A stretch of 64,000 nt of DNA from Vaginisenegalia massiliensis (GTDB lineage Bacteria > Bacillota > Bacilli > Lactobacillales > Aerococcaceae). The translations under genes and the position numbers were made by a program. This document shows, in pieces, positions 1 through 8,491 of this stretch (the stretch's first letter is position 1; each line of letters opens with the position of its first letter). Under the pieces are notes generated by a model. The model saw only the letters and a list, made by a program, of their open reading frames with translations. It did not search any database and was not told where the DNA came from. Where the stretch lies: the NCBI RefSeq assembly GCF_900604935.1, contig NZ_UWPC01000008.1, positions 1-64,000 on the forward strand. Reading direction: 5' to 3'.

Positions 1-24
1 ACTATTATAATCATGAACGTATCC

Positions 25-73
25 AAGAAAAAACAAAATGGATGCCCCCTGTTAAATTTAGGATGGCATCCAT
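25..73 (-). terminator. Rho-independent terminator of the relA-dtd operon
   Basis: A 9-bp perfect stem pairs ATGGATGCC (38-46) with GGCATCCAT (65-73). Read on the minus strand it is followed by TTTTGTTTTTT. It lies about 80 bases past the dtd stop and probably ends the operon that starts at the DUF3013-like gene. I see no gene between it and dtd. Confidence 0.8.
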
Positions 74-150
74 GGCTTAGAAACTACTATAAATCAATGT
101 GTCCAGGATTCTGGGTACATATCACTTCCCTGTCCAAGTTAAAACGGTTA

Positions 151-597
151 TTATTTTTGTTTAGAATCTAGTATGATCGTTACAGGGCCCTGGTTTGTAA
201 TCTGGACTTGCATATCCCCACCAAATTGTCCTGTAGCTACTTCAAGACCTTCTGCTCTAAGCATCTGATTAAATTGGTCATACCAGATTTTAGCTTGATC
301 AAAGCGCGCTGCCTGGGTAAAACTTGGTCGATTGCCTTTAGCTGTATTCGCAAACAAGGTAAACTGACTAATCGATAATATTTGCCCTTCTACATCGCGA
401 ATAGATAAATTCATTTTACCTTCATGATCCTCGAAAAGGCGCATTTGGCAAATTTTGCGAACGCAATATGCCAAATCTTCTAATTGGTCTTCATGGCAAA
501 ATCCAACTAATAGAACCAAGCCCGAATCAATTTGTCCAATTACGTTTTGATCTACACTGACTTGACTGGCTAAACTCCGCTGAATGATAACCCGCAC
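151..597 (-). CDS. dtd: D-aminoacyl-tRNA deacylase
   Basis: The enzyme removes D-amino acids, and glycine from tRNA-Ala, by hydrolysing the ester bond, so proofreading tRNA charging in the cytoplasm. The 148-residue length is standard for the family. The family signature SQFTLFA is at residues 77-83 with the conserved Thr80, and the C-terminal cross-subunit motif NQGPVT is at 135-140, so the gene looks intact. It starts 31 bases after the relA stop and is the last gene before the terminator. relA-dtd linkage is very common in Firmicutes, which supports the call. Confidence 0.96.
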   Translation of the reverse strand: MRVIIQRSLASQVSVDQNVIGQIDSGLVLLVGFCHEDQLEDLAYCVRKICQMRLFEDHEGKMNLSIRDVEGQILSISQFTLFANTAKGNRPSFTQAARFDQAKIWYDQFNQMLRAEGLEVATGQFGGDMQVQITNQGPVTIILDSKQK

Positions 598-628
598 ACT
601 TCCCCCTCCTTATCAAACTTGCTTCTTT

Positions 629-2842
629 CTACGTTGATACACGAGTCACTTCGTAAACATCTGGAATATTATTTAATTTAGTCATCAAATCTTGTAATTG
701 GGAAGTATTAGAAATCGCGACTTTAATCGAAACGGTTGCGACGCTATTCCGATCCACTTTACCATTAACATTGCGCAAATTTTTGACGGTATGGTTAACA
801 ACATGGAGAATGTCATTAATTAAGCCTGAACGATCAAAACCTACAATTTTGATGACTGTTTCATAATCCGCATTTAATTGGGCTTGTCCTTCCCATTCCA
901 CCGGAATCGTGCGTTGAATCAAATCCGGTTCGGTCAGTAAATTAGGACAATCTTTACGATGGACAGAAATCCCTCTCCCCCGAGTAATATATCCTACGAT
1001 TTCATCACCTGGTACTGGGTTACAACAGCGACTTAAGCGTACCATAAGATTGTCTACCCCGCGTACAATGACCCCATTTTCATGTTGGATCTTATGATTT
1101 TCAGTTGTTGTCATCGGTTTTTCGATCGATTGTTCATTAGATCGATCTGATTCAGGTTCTTTATCATCCCGTTTTTCAAATTGATTAACATAATTCAAAA
1201 TACTAACGGTTGATAATTCATTTAAAGCAATGGCTGCGTATAGATCAATCAAACTAGAGAAATTAAATCGATCAAGGATATCCTTTTCTCGGCCCTTACC
1301 TGTTACGGCTTTTAAGGTCAGATTTTGTTCCTTGAGTTCTTTTTCAAGTAACTGTAGTCCACGTTCAGCGTTTTTATCACGATCTAACATCTTGAAATAA
1401 CGCTTAATTTTATTACGCGCCTTACTCGTAGATGCAAATTTTAACCAGTCGCGACTAGGGCCATTGGAGTTGGGATTCGTTAAAATTTCAATAATATCGC
1501 CATTTTGTAACTTGTAATTTAGCGGCACAATTTTGCCATTCACTTTAGCACCTATGGTTTTGTTACCGATTTCCGTATGAACATGGAAGGCAAAGTCAAT
1601 AGGTCCTGCTCCATTTGGAAGCTCAAATACATCTCCCTTAGGAGAGAAAATGTAAACTTGGTCTTTAAAGATATCTTCTTTGACAAAATCCATAAACTCA
1701 CTGGCATCTTTGGCATCATCTTGGAGCTCGACGATATCTCTAAACCAATTCAATTGTCGTTTAATTGAATCTTCTTCAATGACCTTTTGTGTTTTACCTT
1801 CTTTATAAGCCCAGTGGGCCGCTACCCCATATTCGGCTATCTCATGCATTTGTGTCGTACGAATTTGAATTTCTACAGGTTTACCAAATGGTCCAATAAC
1901 AGTGGTATGGATCGACTGATACATGTTCGCTTTAGGCATAGCAATGTAATCTTTGAAACGTCCCGGCATGGGTTTCCACTTAGTGTGAATGGCTCCGAGA
2001 ACGGCATAGCAGTCTTTAATAGTCGCTACGATAACACGAATGGCCAACAGATCATAAATATCGTCGAAATCTTTGTTTTGATCGACCATTTTCCGATAGA
2101 TTGAATAAATATGTTTAGGGCGACCATATACATCTGCTTCAATATCCAATTCTTCGACGGCATGTTCAATTTCCAAAATAGCATCTTGGATGTACTTTTC
2201 TCGCTCATCTCGTTTAGCATCCATTAATTTAACGATGCGATAGTATTGTCCAGGATTGGTATAGCGCAAAGCAATATCTTCCAATTCCCACTTGATTAAA
2301 TTCATCCCCAAGCGATCGGCTAAAGGGGCATAAATTTCAATGGCTTCCTGAGACTTTTCAACTTGTTTAGCGGCTTTTTGGAATTTAAGGGTTCGCATAT
2401 TATGCAAGCGGTCAGCCAACTTAACCATAATAATCCGCATATCTTTAGCCATTGCTAAGAGCATTTTGCGATGATTCTCGGCCAAGGCTTCCGCCTTACT
2501 TTGAAACTTAAATTTCCCTAATTTAGTAACTCCATCGACTAAGAAAGCGACCGTTTCAGAAAATTCTTGCTCAATATCTTCTAATGTATAAGGTGTATCT
2601 TCAACCACATCATGAAGAAAACCTGTAGCAACAGTATCCGGATCACTTTTCAGGCGAGCTAGTATACCTGCCACCTGAATTGGATGAATAATATAGGGCT
2701 CCCCTGATAAGCGAACTTGCCCTTGGTGGGCTTTGGTCGCAAAATCAAGGGCTTTCTTTACGAATTCCACGTTTTTATCATTCATATATAACCGGCACAA
2801 GTCCAAAACTGCCTCAGCTGATAATTCTTGATTTCTTGGCAT
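629..2842 (-). CDS. relA: Bifunctional (p)ppGpp synthetase/hydrolase (Rel)
   Basis: This is the long RSH enzyme that makes and degrades (p)ppGpp on or off the ribosome, setting the stringent response. The 737 residues show all expected domains. The HD hydrolase has His53, His77-Asp78 and the KLADRLHNMRT segment at 141-151, so hydrolysis looks intact. The synthetase has the EIQIRTTQMHEIAEYGVAAHW core around residue 330. A TGS domain follows near 390-450 and an ACT domain ends the protein (about 660-737). A charged linker near residues 555-580 is variable in the family. It sits 36 bases downstream of deoC, is preceded by an AGGTGAG ribosome site, and is probably in one operon from the DUF3013-like gene to dtd. 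Confidence 0.97.
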   Translation of the reverse strand: MPRNQELSAEAVLDLCRLYMNDKNVEFVKKALDFATKAHQGQVRLSGEPYIIHPIQVAGILARLKSDPDTVATGFLHDVVEDTPYTLEDIEQEFSETVAFLVDGVTKLGKFKFQSKAEALAENHRKMLLAMAKDMRIIMVKLADRLHNMRTLKFQKAAKQVEKSQEAIEIYAPLADRLGMNLIKWELEDIALRYTNPGQYYRIVKLMDAKRDEREKYIQDAILEIEHAVEELDIEADVYGRPKHIYSIYRKMVDQNKDFDDIYDLLAIRVIVATIKDCYAVLGAIHTKWKPMPGRFKDYIAMPKANMYQSIHTTVIGPFGKPVEIQIRTTQMHEIAEYGVAAHWAYKEGKTQKVIEEDSIKRQLNWFRDIVELQDDAKDASEFMDFVKEDIFKDQVYIFSPKGDVFELPNGAGPIDFAFHVHTEIGNKTIGAKVNGKIVPLNYKLQNGDIIEILTNPNSNGPSRDWLKFASTSKARNKIKRYFKMLDRDKNAERGLQLLEKELKEQNLTLKAVTGKGREKDILDRFNFSSLIDLYAAIALNELSTVSILNYVNQFEKRDDKEPESDRSNEQSIEKPMTTTENHKIQHENGVIVRGVDNLMVRLSRCCNPVPGDEIVGYITRGRGISVHRKDCPNLLTEPDLIQRTIPVEWEGQAQLNADYETVIKIVGFDRSGLINDILHVVNHTVKNLRNVNGKVDRNSVATVSIKVAISNTSQLQDLMTKLNNIPDVYEVTRVST

Positions 2843-2878
2843 TAGCTCACCTCCTTTTATCTAAATATTTACGTTGAT

Positions 2879-3538
2879 TTATTCTGCTTGTTTAGCTGCT
2901 TCCATGATGCTAACACCTTTAGAAGCACCAATTCGACTCGCACCTGCTTCAATCATGGCTAGCGCTTCTTGATAATTTCCTACGCCACCGCTGGCTTTAA
3001 CCCCAACCTTTGGTCCGACTACTTGACGCATTAAGCGAATATCTTCAACTGTTGCTCCACCTGTAGAAAAACCAGTTGATGTTTTTACATAATCAGCACC
3101 CGCTTCTTTAGCTTTTCGACAAGCTAAGGTGATTTCATCTTGAGTTAATAAACATGTTTCAATAATAACTTTCACTAATGCCCGATGGTTAGCTGCTCTA
3201 ACTACAGCCTTGATATCTTCTTTAACAAGATCCCATAGTCCATCTTTAGCTGCACCGATATTGATAACCATATCAATTTCATCAGCCCCATCTTCAATGG
3301 CTATTTGAGCTTCAAATGCTTTTACTTTACTTGAATTAGCACCCAAAGGAAAACCAATAACAGTACAGACTTTTACCGAACTCCCCTTTAAGGCTTGAGC
3401 AGCATGAGATACCCAAGTTGGATTCACGCAAACCGACATGAATTGATGCTCTTTCGCTTCTTTAATCAATTGGTTTACCATATCTTGAGTAGCATCCGCT
3501 TTCAATAAGGTATGATCGATATATTGATTTAATTCCAT
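2879..3538 (-). CDS. deoC: Deoxyribose-phosphate aldolase
   Basis: The enzyme splits 2-deoxyribose 5-phosphate into glyceraldehyde 3-phosphate and acetaldehyde in deoxynucleoside catabolism. The 219-residue class I aldolase has the Schiff-base lysine in VKTSTGF (Lys152) and the second catalytic lysine in VKASGG (Lys181). No deoxynucleoside phosphorylase or kinase genes flank it. Instead it lies between rsmE and relA, 17 bases after the rsmE stop, so it is probably transcribed with RNA-modification genes rather than in a deo operon. The function is secure; the physiological reason for this context is not. Confidence 0.95.
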   Translation of the reverse strand: MELNQYIDHTLLKADATQDMVNQLIKEAKEHQFMSVCVNPTWVSHAAQALKGSSVKVCTVIGFPLGANSSKVKAFEAQIAIEDGADEIDMVINIGAAKDGLWDLVKEDIKAVVRAANHRALVKVIIETCLLTQDEITLACRKAKEAGADYVKTSTGFSTGGATVEDIRLMRQVVGPKVGVKASGGVGNYQEALAMIEAGASRIGASKGVSIMEAAKQAE

Positions 3539-3555
3539 AGTATTTCCTCTTTTCT

Positions 3556-4311
3556 TTAATTTAATTCTAAAACATAACTTGCCGCACTTAAAAAATAGAT
3601 AGGAGCCGTCTCCGCTCGTAAAATTCTTGGCCCCAAACTCATCGCTTTAAAACCAGAAGCCAAAAGTTGATCTACTTCTTCGAATTCTAGACCACCTTCC
3701 GACCCAAAAACAACCAAGATTCTTTGCCCCGCCGTTAAATTTGATAGTGTCTGCTTTAGTTGTGTATGGTTACCAGCCTTAGCTGTTTCTTCATATGCTA
3801 CCAATAAGACGTCAAAATTAGCCACTTGTTCTAACAACTCCGTCATATTACTAAGAGAATGAATATGAGGAATGAAGGTTCTATGAGCCTGTTCAGCCGC
3901 TTCTTTGGCTATTTTTTGCAAACGATCGACTTTTTGCTGCGCTTTGAATTCTTGCCACTTAACGACATCTCGTTTTAAGGCCAAGGGAATGAATTCGGTC
4001 ATGCCGCATTCAGTTGCCTTTTGAACAATCCATTCTAATTTATCGTTTTTTGATAGACCACACGCTAAAGTAATTTCAACGGGGAGTTCAACTTGACTTG
4101 CTATAGGTTGAACAACTTCAATACGAGCATGGCTTGCTTGTTTATCAGGACTCAGTACTTGCCCTAACCAAACCTGCCCCTGCCCATCAACTACATATAC
4201 TTCTTGGCCATGTTGTGCCCGCATGACTCTCAATAAATGGTGGGAATCTTCAGCCATTAGGTTTACTTCTTGTCCTTGATTCAAAGCCTCTTTAACAAAA
4301 TAACGTTGCAT
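3556..4311 (-). CDS. rsmE: 16S rRNA m3U1498 methyltransferase
   Basis: This SPOUT-class methyltransferase methylates N3 of U1498 in helix 44 of 16S rRNA using SAM. It has an N-terminal PUA-like domain (about residues 1-70) and the trefoil-knot SAM site with GSEGG and [12 protein letters not shown] near the C-terminus. I start it at the ATG at 4311 ([10 protein letters not shown], 251 residues). An in-frame codon 36 bases upstream would add residues unlike the family and overlap prmA. With this start it begins two bases after the prmA stop, which suggests translational coupling, and prmA-rsmE pairing is classic. Confidence 0.94.
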   Translation of the reverse strand: MQRYFVKEALNQGQEVNLMAEDSHHLLRVMRAQHGQEVYVVDGQGQVWLGQVLSPDKQASHARIEVVQPIASQVELPVEITLACGLSKNDKLEWIVQKATECGMTEFIPLALKRDVVKWQEFKAQQKVDRLQKIAKEAAEQAHRTFIPHIHSLSNMTELLEQVANFDVLLVAYEETAKAGNHTQLKQTLSNLTAGQRILVVFGSEGGLEFEEVDQLLASGFKAMSLGPRILRAETAPIYFLSAASYVLELN

Positions 4312-4313
4312 AA

Positions 4314-5255
4314 TTACTCTTTGATTTGGGCAATGTAGCCCAACCAACCTTTCCGTTCATTTTTTTGGATAACTTCCCAACCATATTCTTGAAGACAATC
4401 CTCAATAAAACTTCCTTTTTCTTTTAAAATACCTCCAAGAATCAAAAATCCTTGGTGATTTAACAAGCGTTTAGCATCATCAAAAAGTCCAACTAATATA
4501 TGAGGTAAAATATTTGCTACGATAATATCGGCCTTATGATCAACACCTTTTAGTAAATCATTTACCGCAAATTCATACTGAGTTTGACCGTTTTGATCTT
4601 GATACGCCAAATTCTGAAGGGCGCTATCCACAGCTTGAGGATCGAGGTCATAGCCGGCAACGAAGTCAGCTCCTAAAGCTCCTGCTACAAAAGATAGGAT
4701 TCCTGAACCCGTACCTACATCCAAAACATGTTCATGCCCCCGCATGGTCGTCTCTAGGGCTTGAACTCCTAATTGCGTGGTCGGATGATTACCCGTTCCA
4801 AAGGCCAAACCTGGATCAATTTTGACTACTTTCTCATCTGGTCGATTCCTATAATCTTCCCATACCGGTACAATAGTAATAAATCGACTAATCGCTTCTG
4901 GTTTATAGTTAACCATCCAACTCTGTTGCCAGTTTTCGTCTTCAACATTTTCATGCGTCAAAGAAAAGTGAACTTGTGGCACAAGGACCTGCAATTCCTC
5001 CTTTAGTTGGTCAAGTTCGATCGGCGTTTCATAGTAAGCTATAATCTCAGTATCATGTTCCAAGCGCTCCTTAGGTAAGGGATCGGCTATTTCGCCAAAC
5101 AAATTAGGATTATTTTCTAGGTAACCTTGAGCATAATCCACTTCCAACCCAATTGCTCCATGACTAAATAATTGTTGACTCATTAAATCAATTTCATTGG
5201 GATCAATTGTTGTAGTTGTGACCAACACTTTTTGCCAATTTTGTTTCTTTGTCAT
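4314..5255 (-). CDS. prmA: Ribosomal protein L11 methyltransferase
   Basis: PrmA trimethylates several amino groups of ribosomal protein L11. The 313-residue protein has a variable N-terminal substrate-recognition domain and a C-terminal Rossmann methyltransferase domain. The SAM motif VLDVGTGSGILSF lies near residue 175 and the catalytic-loop NILPHIL near 245. Length and motif order are normal. It lies 16 bases after the DUF3013-like gene and directly before rsmE, so translation-apparatus methyltransferases are made together. Confidence 0.95.
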   Translation of the reverse strand: MTKKQNWQKVLVTTTTIDPNEIDLMSQQLFSHGAIGLEVDYAQGYLENNPNLFGEIADPLPKERLEHDTEIIAYYETPIELDQLKEELQVLVPQVHFSLTHENVEDENWQQSWMVNYKPEAISRFITIVPVWEDYRNRPDEKVVKIDPGLAFGTGNHPTTQLGVQALETTMRGHEHVLDVGTGSGILSFVAGALGADFVAGYDLDPQAVDSALQNLAYQDQNGQTQYEFAVNDLLKGVDHKADIIVANILPHILVGLFDDAKRLLNHQGFLILGGILKEKGSFIEDCLQEYGWEVIQKNERKGWLGYIAQIKE

Positions 5256-5271
5256 CTAGATACTTCACTCC

Positions 5272-5766
5272 TTATTTTTCTGTTGGAAAGTAGACACGTT
5301 GTTCATTGTATCGATGGGTATCAATCAAACTTTGTTTAATTTGCATGAAATGGTCCTGATTCCATTCAGTGACAAAATGCTGTGCCTGACTATCTTGACG
5401 AAAGGCCAACCATTTTTGAGGAATTTTAGCCGTTATGATTTTTAAATATTTAATGATTGCTACTAATTCCCCATAAGCAATACCTTGATCTTGCGATACG
5501 GGTAAGTGATAAATATAACGTTGTTGATCAATTAGAGCTTGATCTTCCTGATATAGAATGACTCTTATCTCATAAGGTAATCGTTGACTAGATAAGCTAA
5601 TTTGACCTCCATCACCATATGTTGCCCCATAAGGATTATCTAGATCGTACTGGAAAATGAGTTCAAGATAATGCGTTTCCTCATTCCACTGCATTCCCCA
5701 CTCACACTGAAAATGATTTTCTTCAATCAACTGTTTTAAGACAACAAATAGATTATTTTTTTCCAC
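5272..5766 (-). CDS. DUF3013-like protein, function unknown
   Basis: This 164-residue soluble protein has no signal peptide, membrane segment or catalytic motif that I recognise. Its start (MEKNNLFVVLKQLIEEN) and the acidic central region resemble the DUF3013 family, which in streptococci commonly sits directly before prmA, as here. That assignment rests on recollection of context and general look. It is the first gene of the minus-strand run down to dtd, so its upstream region should hold the operon promoter. I cannot assign a role; co-transcription hints at translation but does not show it. Confidence 0.6.
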   Translation of the reverse strand: MEKNNLFVVLKQLIEENHFQCEWGMQWNEETHYLELIFQYDLDNPYGATYGDGGQISLSSQRLPYEIRVILYQEDQALIDQQRYIYHLPVSQDQGIAYGELVAIIKYLKIITAKIPQKWLAFRQDSQAQHFVTEWNQDHFMQIKQSLIDTHRYNEQRVYFPTEK

Positions 5767-6053
5767 TTCTATATCACCTTCTTTATCTATCTATTATGAA
5801 TGACTGAACGTTAAAATTCAATGAATAACAACATGTTTTAGCGATATTATCCGTCCTTCACGGCTGAGCAAAATAAAATTGAACAAATATTCGCTAGATA
5901 TTTTTATGTATTAATGGCATAATGTATATTACGAATGCCTTACAATCTAGGGAAAGTCTGAATTTGTTTTAAATGAGACTCCTTCTTTCCCTTTGGCATC
6001 TTTATTTTTGAGAACTTAATTGAATGATAAATACTACTGATGAGGTGATTTTT
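5767..6053. other. Divergent intergenic region with a nested inverted repeat before gpsB
   Basis: This 287-base region separates the DUF3013 operon (minus) from gpsB (plus) and encodes no protein I can support. Between 5935 and 5999 there is a nested inverted repeat: ATGCC (5935-5939) with GGCAT (5995-5999), AGGGAAAG (5949-5956) with CTTTCCCT (5985-5992), and AGTCT (5955-5959) with AGACT (5976-5980); the last two partly compete. A T-rich run (TTTATTTTTG) follows. Read on the plus strand this could be an attenuator or a short RNA ending before gpsB. I found no convincing -35/-10 pair in front of it. Confidence 0.4.
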
Positions 6054-6404
6054 ATGGCAGAGAAGAATTTAACCGCAAAAGATATTTTACAGAAAGAATT
6101 TTCTAAAACCGTTCGAGGATACAATACCGCAGAAGTAGACGAATACTTAGATAGTATCATCCGTGACTATGATTCTTATCAAAAGGATGTTGTCTACTTA
6201 AAGAACGAAAATGAACGACTCATTTCTAAAGTGGATGAGTTAACCAAACAATTAACCCTCGCTAAAAAGAATACTCCAACTACACCTGGATCAGGCGTTA
6301 CTAACTTTGATATCTTGAAACGTTTATCCAACTTAGAAAAACACGTATTTGGTTCTAAAATCAACAATGATAACACTGGTGATTTAACTCAAACTAAATT
6401 TTAA
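6054..6404 (+). CDS. gpsB: Cell-division scaffold GpsB
   Basis: GpsB is a small coiled-coil adaptor that links peptidoglycan synthases, especially class A PBPs, to the division and elongation machinery at the membrane. The start chosen is the ATG at 6054, seven bases after GAGGTGA; an upstream in-frame ATG at 6024 would add ten atypical residues. The 116-residue protein has the N-terminal DivIVA-like groove (RGYNTAEVDEYLD). In it Tyr23, Asp29 and Asp33 match the residues that bind arginine motifs of client proteins in Bacillus GpsB. A coiled coil follows, and the trimerising end NFDILKRLSNLEKHVFGSK closes the protein. gpsB-rnpB-RNA methyltransferase is the usual Firmicute order. Confidence 0.97.
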   Translation: MAEKNLTAKDILQKEFSKTVRGYNTAEVDEYLDSIIRDYDSYQKDVVYLKNENERLISKVDELTKQLTLAKKNTPTTPGSGVTNFDILKRLSNLEKHVFGSKINNDNTGDLTQTKF

Positions 6405-6415
6405 TAATAGATAAC

Positions 6416-6783
6416 GAGTAAATTTTAGGTAATCGCGGCGAAAGCTGAGGAAAGTCCATGCTCGCACAAGCTGAGATTGCTTGTAGTGTTCGTGCTTAGC
6501 GAAACAATAAGCTAAGGTAGTTTTTACTAACGGCAAAGAAACGGTCTAAGGCTTCGGCTATGACTTAGTACTTTCTAAGGTGCCACAGTGACGATATTCT
6601 AAGGAAACTTAGAAGTGGAACGCGGTAAACCCCTCGAGCGAGCAACCCAAACTTTGGTAGGGGCACTTTTTCAACGGAATTCAACGGCGAAAGAGACAAG
6701 AAATTGTAGATAGATGATTACCCAGATTGTTTGTGACCTAGCAAGCAATCTTGACAGAACATGGCTTATCGAAATTTACTTTA
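6416..6783 (+). ncRNA. rnpB: RNase P RNA, type B
   Basis: This is the catalytic RNA that trims the 5' leader of tRNA precursors. The universal cores are present: GAGGAAAGTCCATGCTC near 6448, AAACCCCTCGAGCGAGCAA near 6630 and ACAGAACATGGCTTATCGAA near 6754. The ends pair: GTAAATTT (6418-6425) with AAATTTAC (6772-6779). The layout and the flanking gpsB and THUMP methyltransferase genes fit the Bacillus/type B class. The ends are set by the terminal helix and are good to a few bases. Confidence 0.95.
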
Positions 6784-6792
6784 TAGGTTTTA

Positions 6793-6816
6793 GACTCTTG
6801 TAAAAGAGTCTTTTTT
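6793..6816 (+). terminator. Terminator of rnpB
   Basis: The stem GACTCTT (6793-6799) with AAGAGTC (6804-6810) is followed by six T residues, ten bases beyond the terminal helix of RNase P RNA. Confidence 0.88.
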
Positions 6817-6845
6817 AATGAAACAACAAGAAAGGATGGGTTCAG

Positions 6846-8003
6846 ATGTCCAACTATCAACTTGTAGCCACTGTAGCGGCGGGTATCGAAGCGATTACGG
6901 CCCAAGAATTAAAAGACTTAGGCTATCAAACTGAAACAGAAAATGGCAAAGTCTTTTTTAAAGGTTCCGATGCGGATATTGCCCGCACCAATCTATGGTT
7001 ACGAACAGCTGACCGCATCAAAATTGTCTTTGGTCAATTTGAAGCAAAAAGTTTTGAAAGTTTATTCGACCAAACCAAAGCTCTTCCATGGGAAGATATC
7101 TTACCCATGGACGCCGAATTCCCTGTTGCTGGCAAATCAGTAAAATCCCAGCTTCATTCCGTTCCAAACTGTCAACGCATCGTCAAAAAAGCCATTGCTA
7201 GCCGCTTGATGGATTATTACCACCGTCGAACGGTTCTTCCAGAAACAGGACCCTTATACCCAATCGAAGTTTCACTCGTTAAAGATCAAGTGACTCTCAC
7301 CTTGGATACTTCAGGAACTTCCCTATTTAAACGCGGTTATCGGGTTGAAAAAGGTGGAGCTCCACTGAAAGAAAATATGGCTGCTGCTTTAGTAAAATTA
7401 ACCACATGGTACCCTGAACGTCCCATGTACGATCCATGCTGTGGTTCCGGTACAATTCTAATTGAAGCCGGATTAATTGGGAAAAATATTGCTCCCGGCT
7501 TAAATCGAAGCTTTGCTGCTGAAAAATGGACATTCTTTGATCAAAACGTTTTTTCATCTGCCCGTCAAGACGCTCAAGCAGCCATCAAAACAGATGTAAA
7601 GCTAGACCTCTATGGAACGGATATTGATCATCGAATGATTGAAATAGCTAAAGAAAATGCAAAACGTGCTGGATTAGCCGACGACATCCAATTTAAACAA
7701 ATGCAACTGAGTGATTATGTACCAAACAAAGAATTTGGTATTTTAATTGCCAATCCTCCCTATGGCGACCGTCTTTTAGATGAAGAAGCAGTTCATAAGC
7801 TATATCAACAAATGGGCCAGATTTATCAAAAGATGCCTAGCTGGAGCAAATATATTTTGACTAGTGACGAGCAGTTTGAACAGTATTATGGCCAAAAAGC
7901 AACCAAAAAACGCAAACTTTATAATGGGGCTCTCAAAGTAGACTACTATCAATATTGGTCAACCATTAAACCCAATCATAAAAAACAAAACGATAACCAA
8001 TAA
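6846..8003 (+). CDS. THUMP-domain class I RNA methyltransferase (YpsC/RlmL-like)
   Basis: This 385-residue SAM-dependent methyltransferase probably makes N2-methylguanosine in 23S rRNA, by relation to YpsC and the N-terminal part of RlmL. The exact base is not shown by sequence. An N-terminal ferredoxin-like/THUMP RNA-binding region (about 1-160) is followed by the Rossmann domain with DPCCGSGTILIEA near residue 197 and the N2-guanine-type catalytic motif ANPPYGDR near 300. AAAGGATG lies before the start. The position after rnpB is conserved across Firmicutes. Its last codons form half of a terminator stem shared with the convergent RNase H gene. Confidence 0.92.
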   Translation: MSNYQLVATVAAGIEAITAQELKDLGYQTETENGKVFFKGSDADIARTNLWLRTADRIKIVFGQFEAKSFESLFDQTKALPWEDILPMDAEFPVAGKSVKSQLHSVPNCQRIVKKAIASRLMDYYHRRTVLPETGPLYPIEVSLVKDQVTLTLDTSGTSLFKRGYRVEKGGAPLKENMAAALVKLTTWYPERPMYDPCCGSGTILIEAGLIGKNIAPGLNRSFAAEKWTFFDQNVFSSARQDAQAAIKTDVKLDLYGTDIDHRMIEIAKENAKRAGLADDIQFKQMQLSDYVPNKEFGILIANPPYGDRLLDEEAVHKLYQQMGQIYQKMPSWSKYILTSDEQFEQYYGQKATKKRKLYNGALKVDYYQYWSTIKPNHKKQNDNQ

Positions 8004-8017
8004 AAGGTTATCGTTTT
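7987..8017. terminator. Bidirectional terminator inside two convergent gene ends
   Basis: AAAACGATAACC (7987-7998) pairs perfectly with GGTTATCGTTTT (8006-8017) around a 7-base loop. The left arm codes the last residues of the methyltransferase. The right arm holds the stop codon and last codons of the RNase HI-like gene. T tracts follow in the plus direction (TTTTAATTTTTT) and in the minus direction (TTTTGTTTTT), so it can serve both genes. Confidence 0.82.
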
Positions 8018-8415
8018 AATTTTTTATGCAAGGCGTGTCTGGCCACTTGGTCAGCTGCTAGATTTTCTTTTTCTGGGATCCATTTCCAATAAAAATTTGG
8101 ATATTGAGCAATTTGGTTTAATGATTTCTTTAGTAAAAGATGATAAGCCTCCTGTTTAGCATATTGCTTATCCAGAGATTGAATGACAATTTTACTATCG
8201 CAATGCAATAAGATAACCTCGTCTTGGTGACTGACATGTTGACCAAGTTGTTGCATAGCTAATTGAACAGCTGTAAATTCTGCTTCATGATTATCGCCTG
8301 CCTGTGGTAAAAACTCATGATAGTCAAAGCGAGACTGATTGACGAAGAGGACTACCCCAAGACCGGCTTCTTTTGTTTTTGGATTATAGGCTGCATCGGT
8401 AAATATTCGTATCAT
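8008..8415 (-). CDS. RNase HI-like protein (reverse-transcriptase-like RNase H family)
   Basis: This small single-domain protein of the RNase HI fold would cleave RNA in RNA-DNA hybrids. The four acidic metal ligands are all present: Asp7 (FTDAAY), Glu46 (NHEAEF), Asp73 (HCDSK) and Asp122 (AADQVAR). The 135-residue length, with no extra hybrid-binding domain, matches the compact YpeP/YpdQ-type proteins of Firmicutes more than classical rnhA. The window also encodes RNase HIII, so this is a second RNase H-type enzyme; whether it is active is unproven, though the site looks intact. It converges on the methyltransferase gene with four bases between stops. Confidence 0.85.
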   Translation of the reverse strand: MIRIFTDAAYNPKTKEAGLGVVLFVNQSRFDYHEFLPQAGDNHEAEFTAVQLAMQQLGQHVSHQDEVILLHCDSKIVIQSLDKQYAKQEAYHLLLKKSLNQIAQYPNFYWKWIPEKENLAADQVARHALHKKLKR

Positions 8416-8491
8416 TTTTTCCTCACTAACTGATATTTTCTAAAAAATTGTGGTAAAATAATCTATAAATTGATAATAAGGAGCGCCAAGA

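Noticed and set aside
5767-6053. tRNA or known small RNA before gpsB
   Set aside because: No cloverleaf, CCA end or conserved tRNA loop is present; only a nested inverted repeat.
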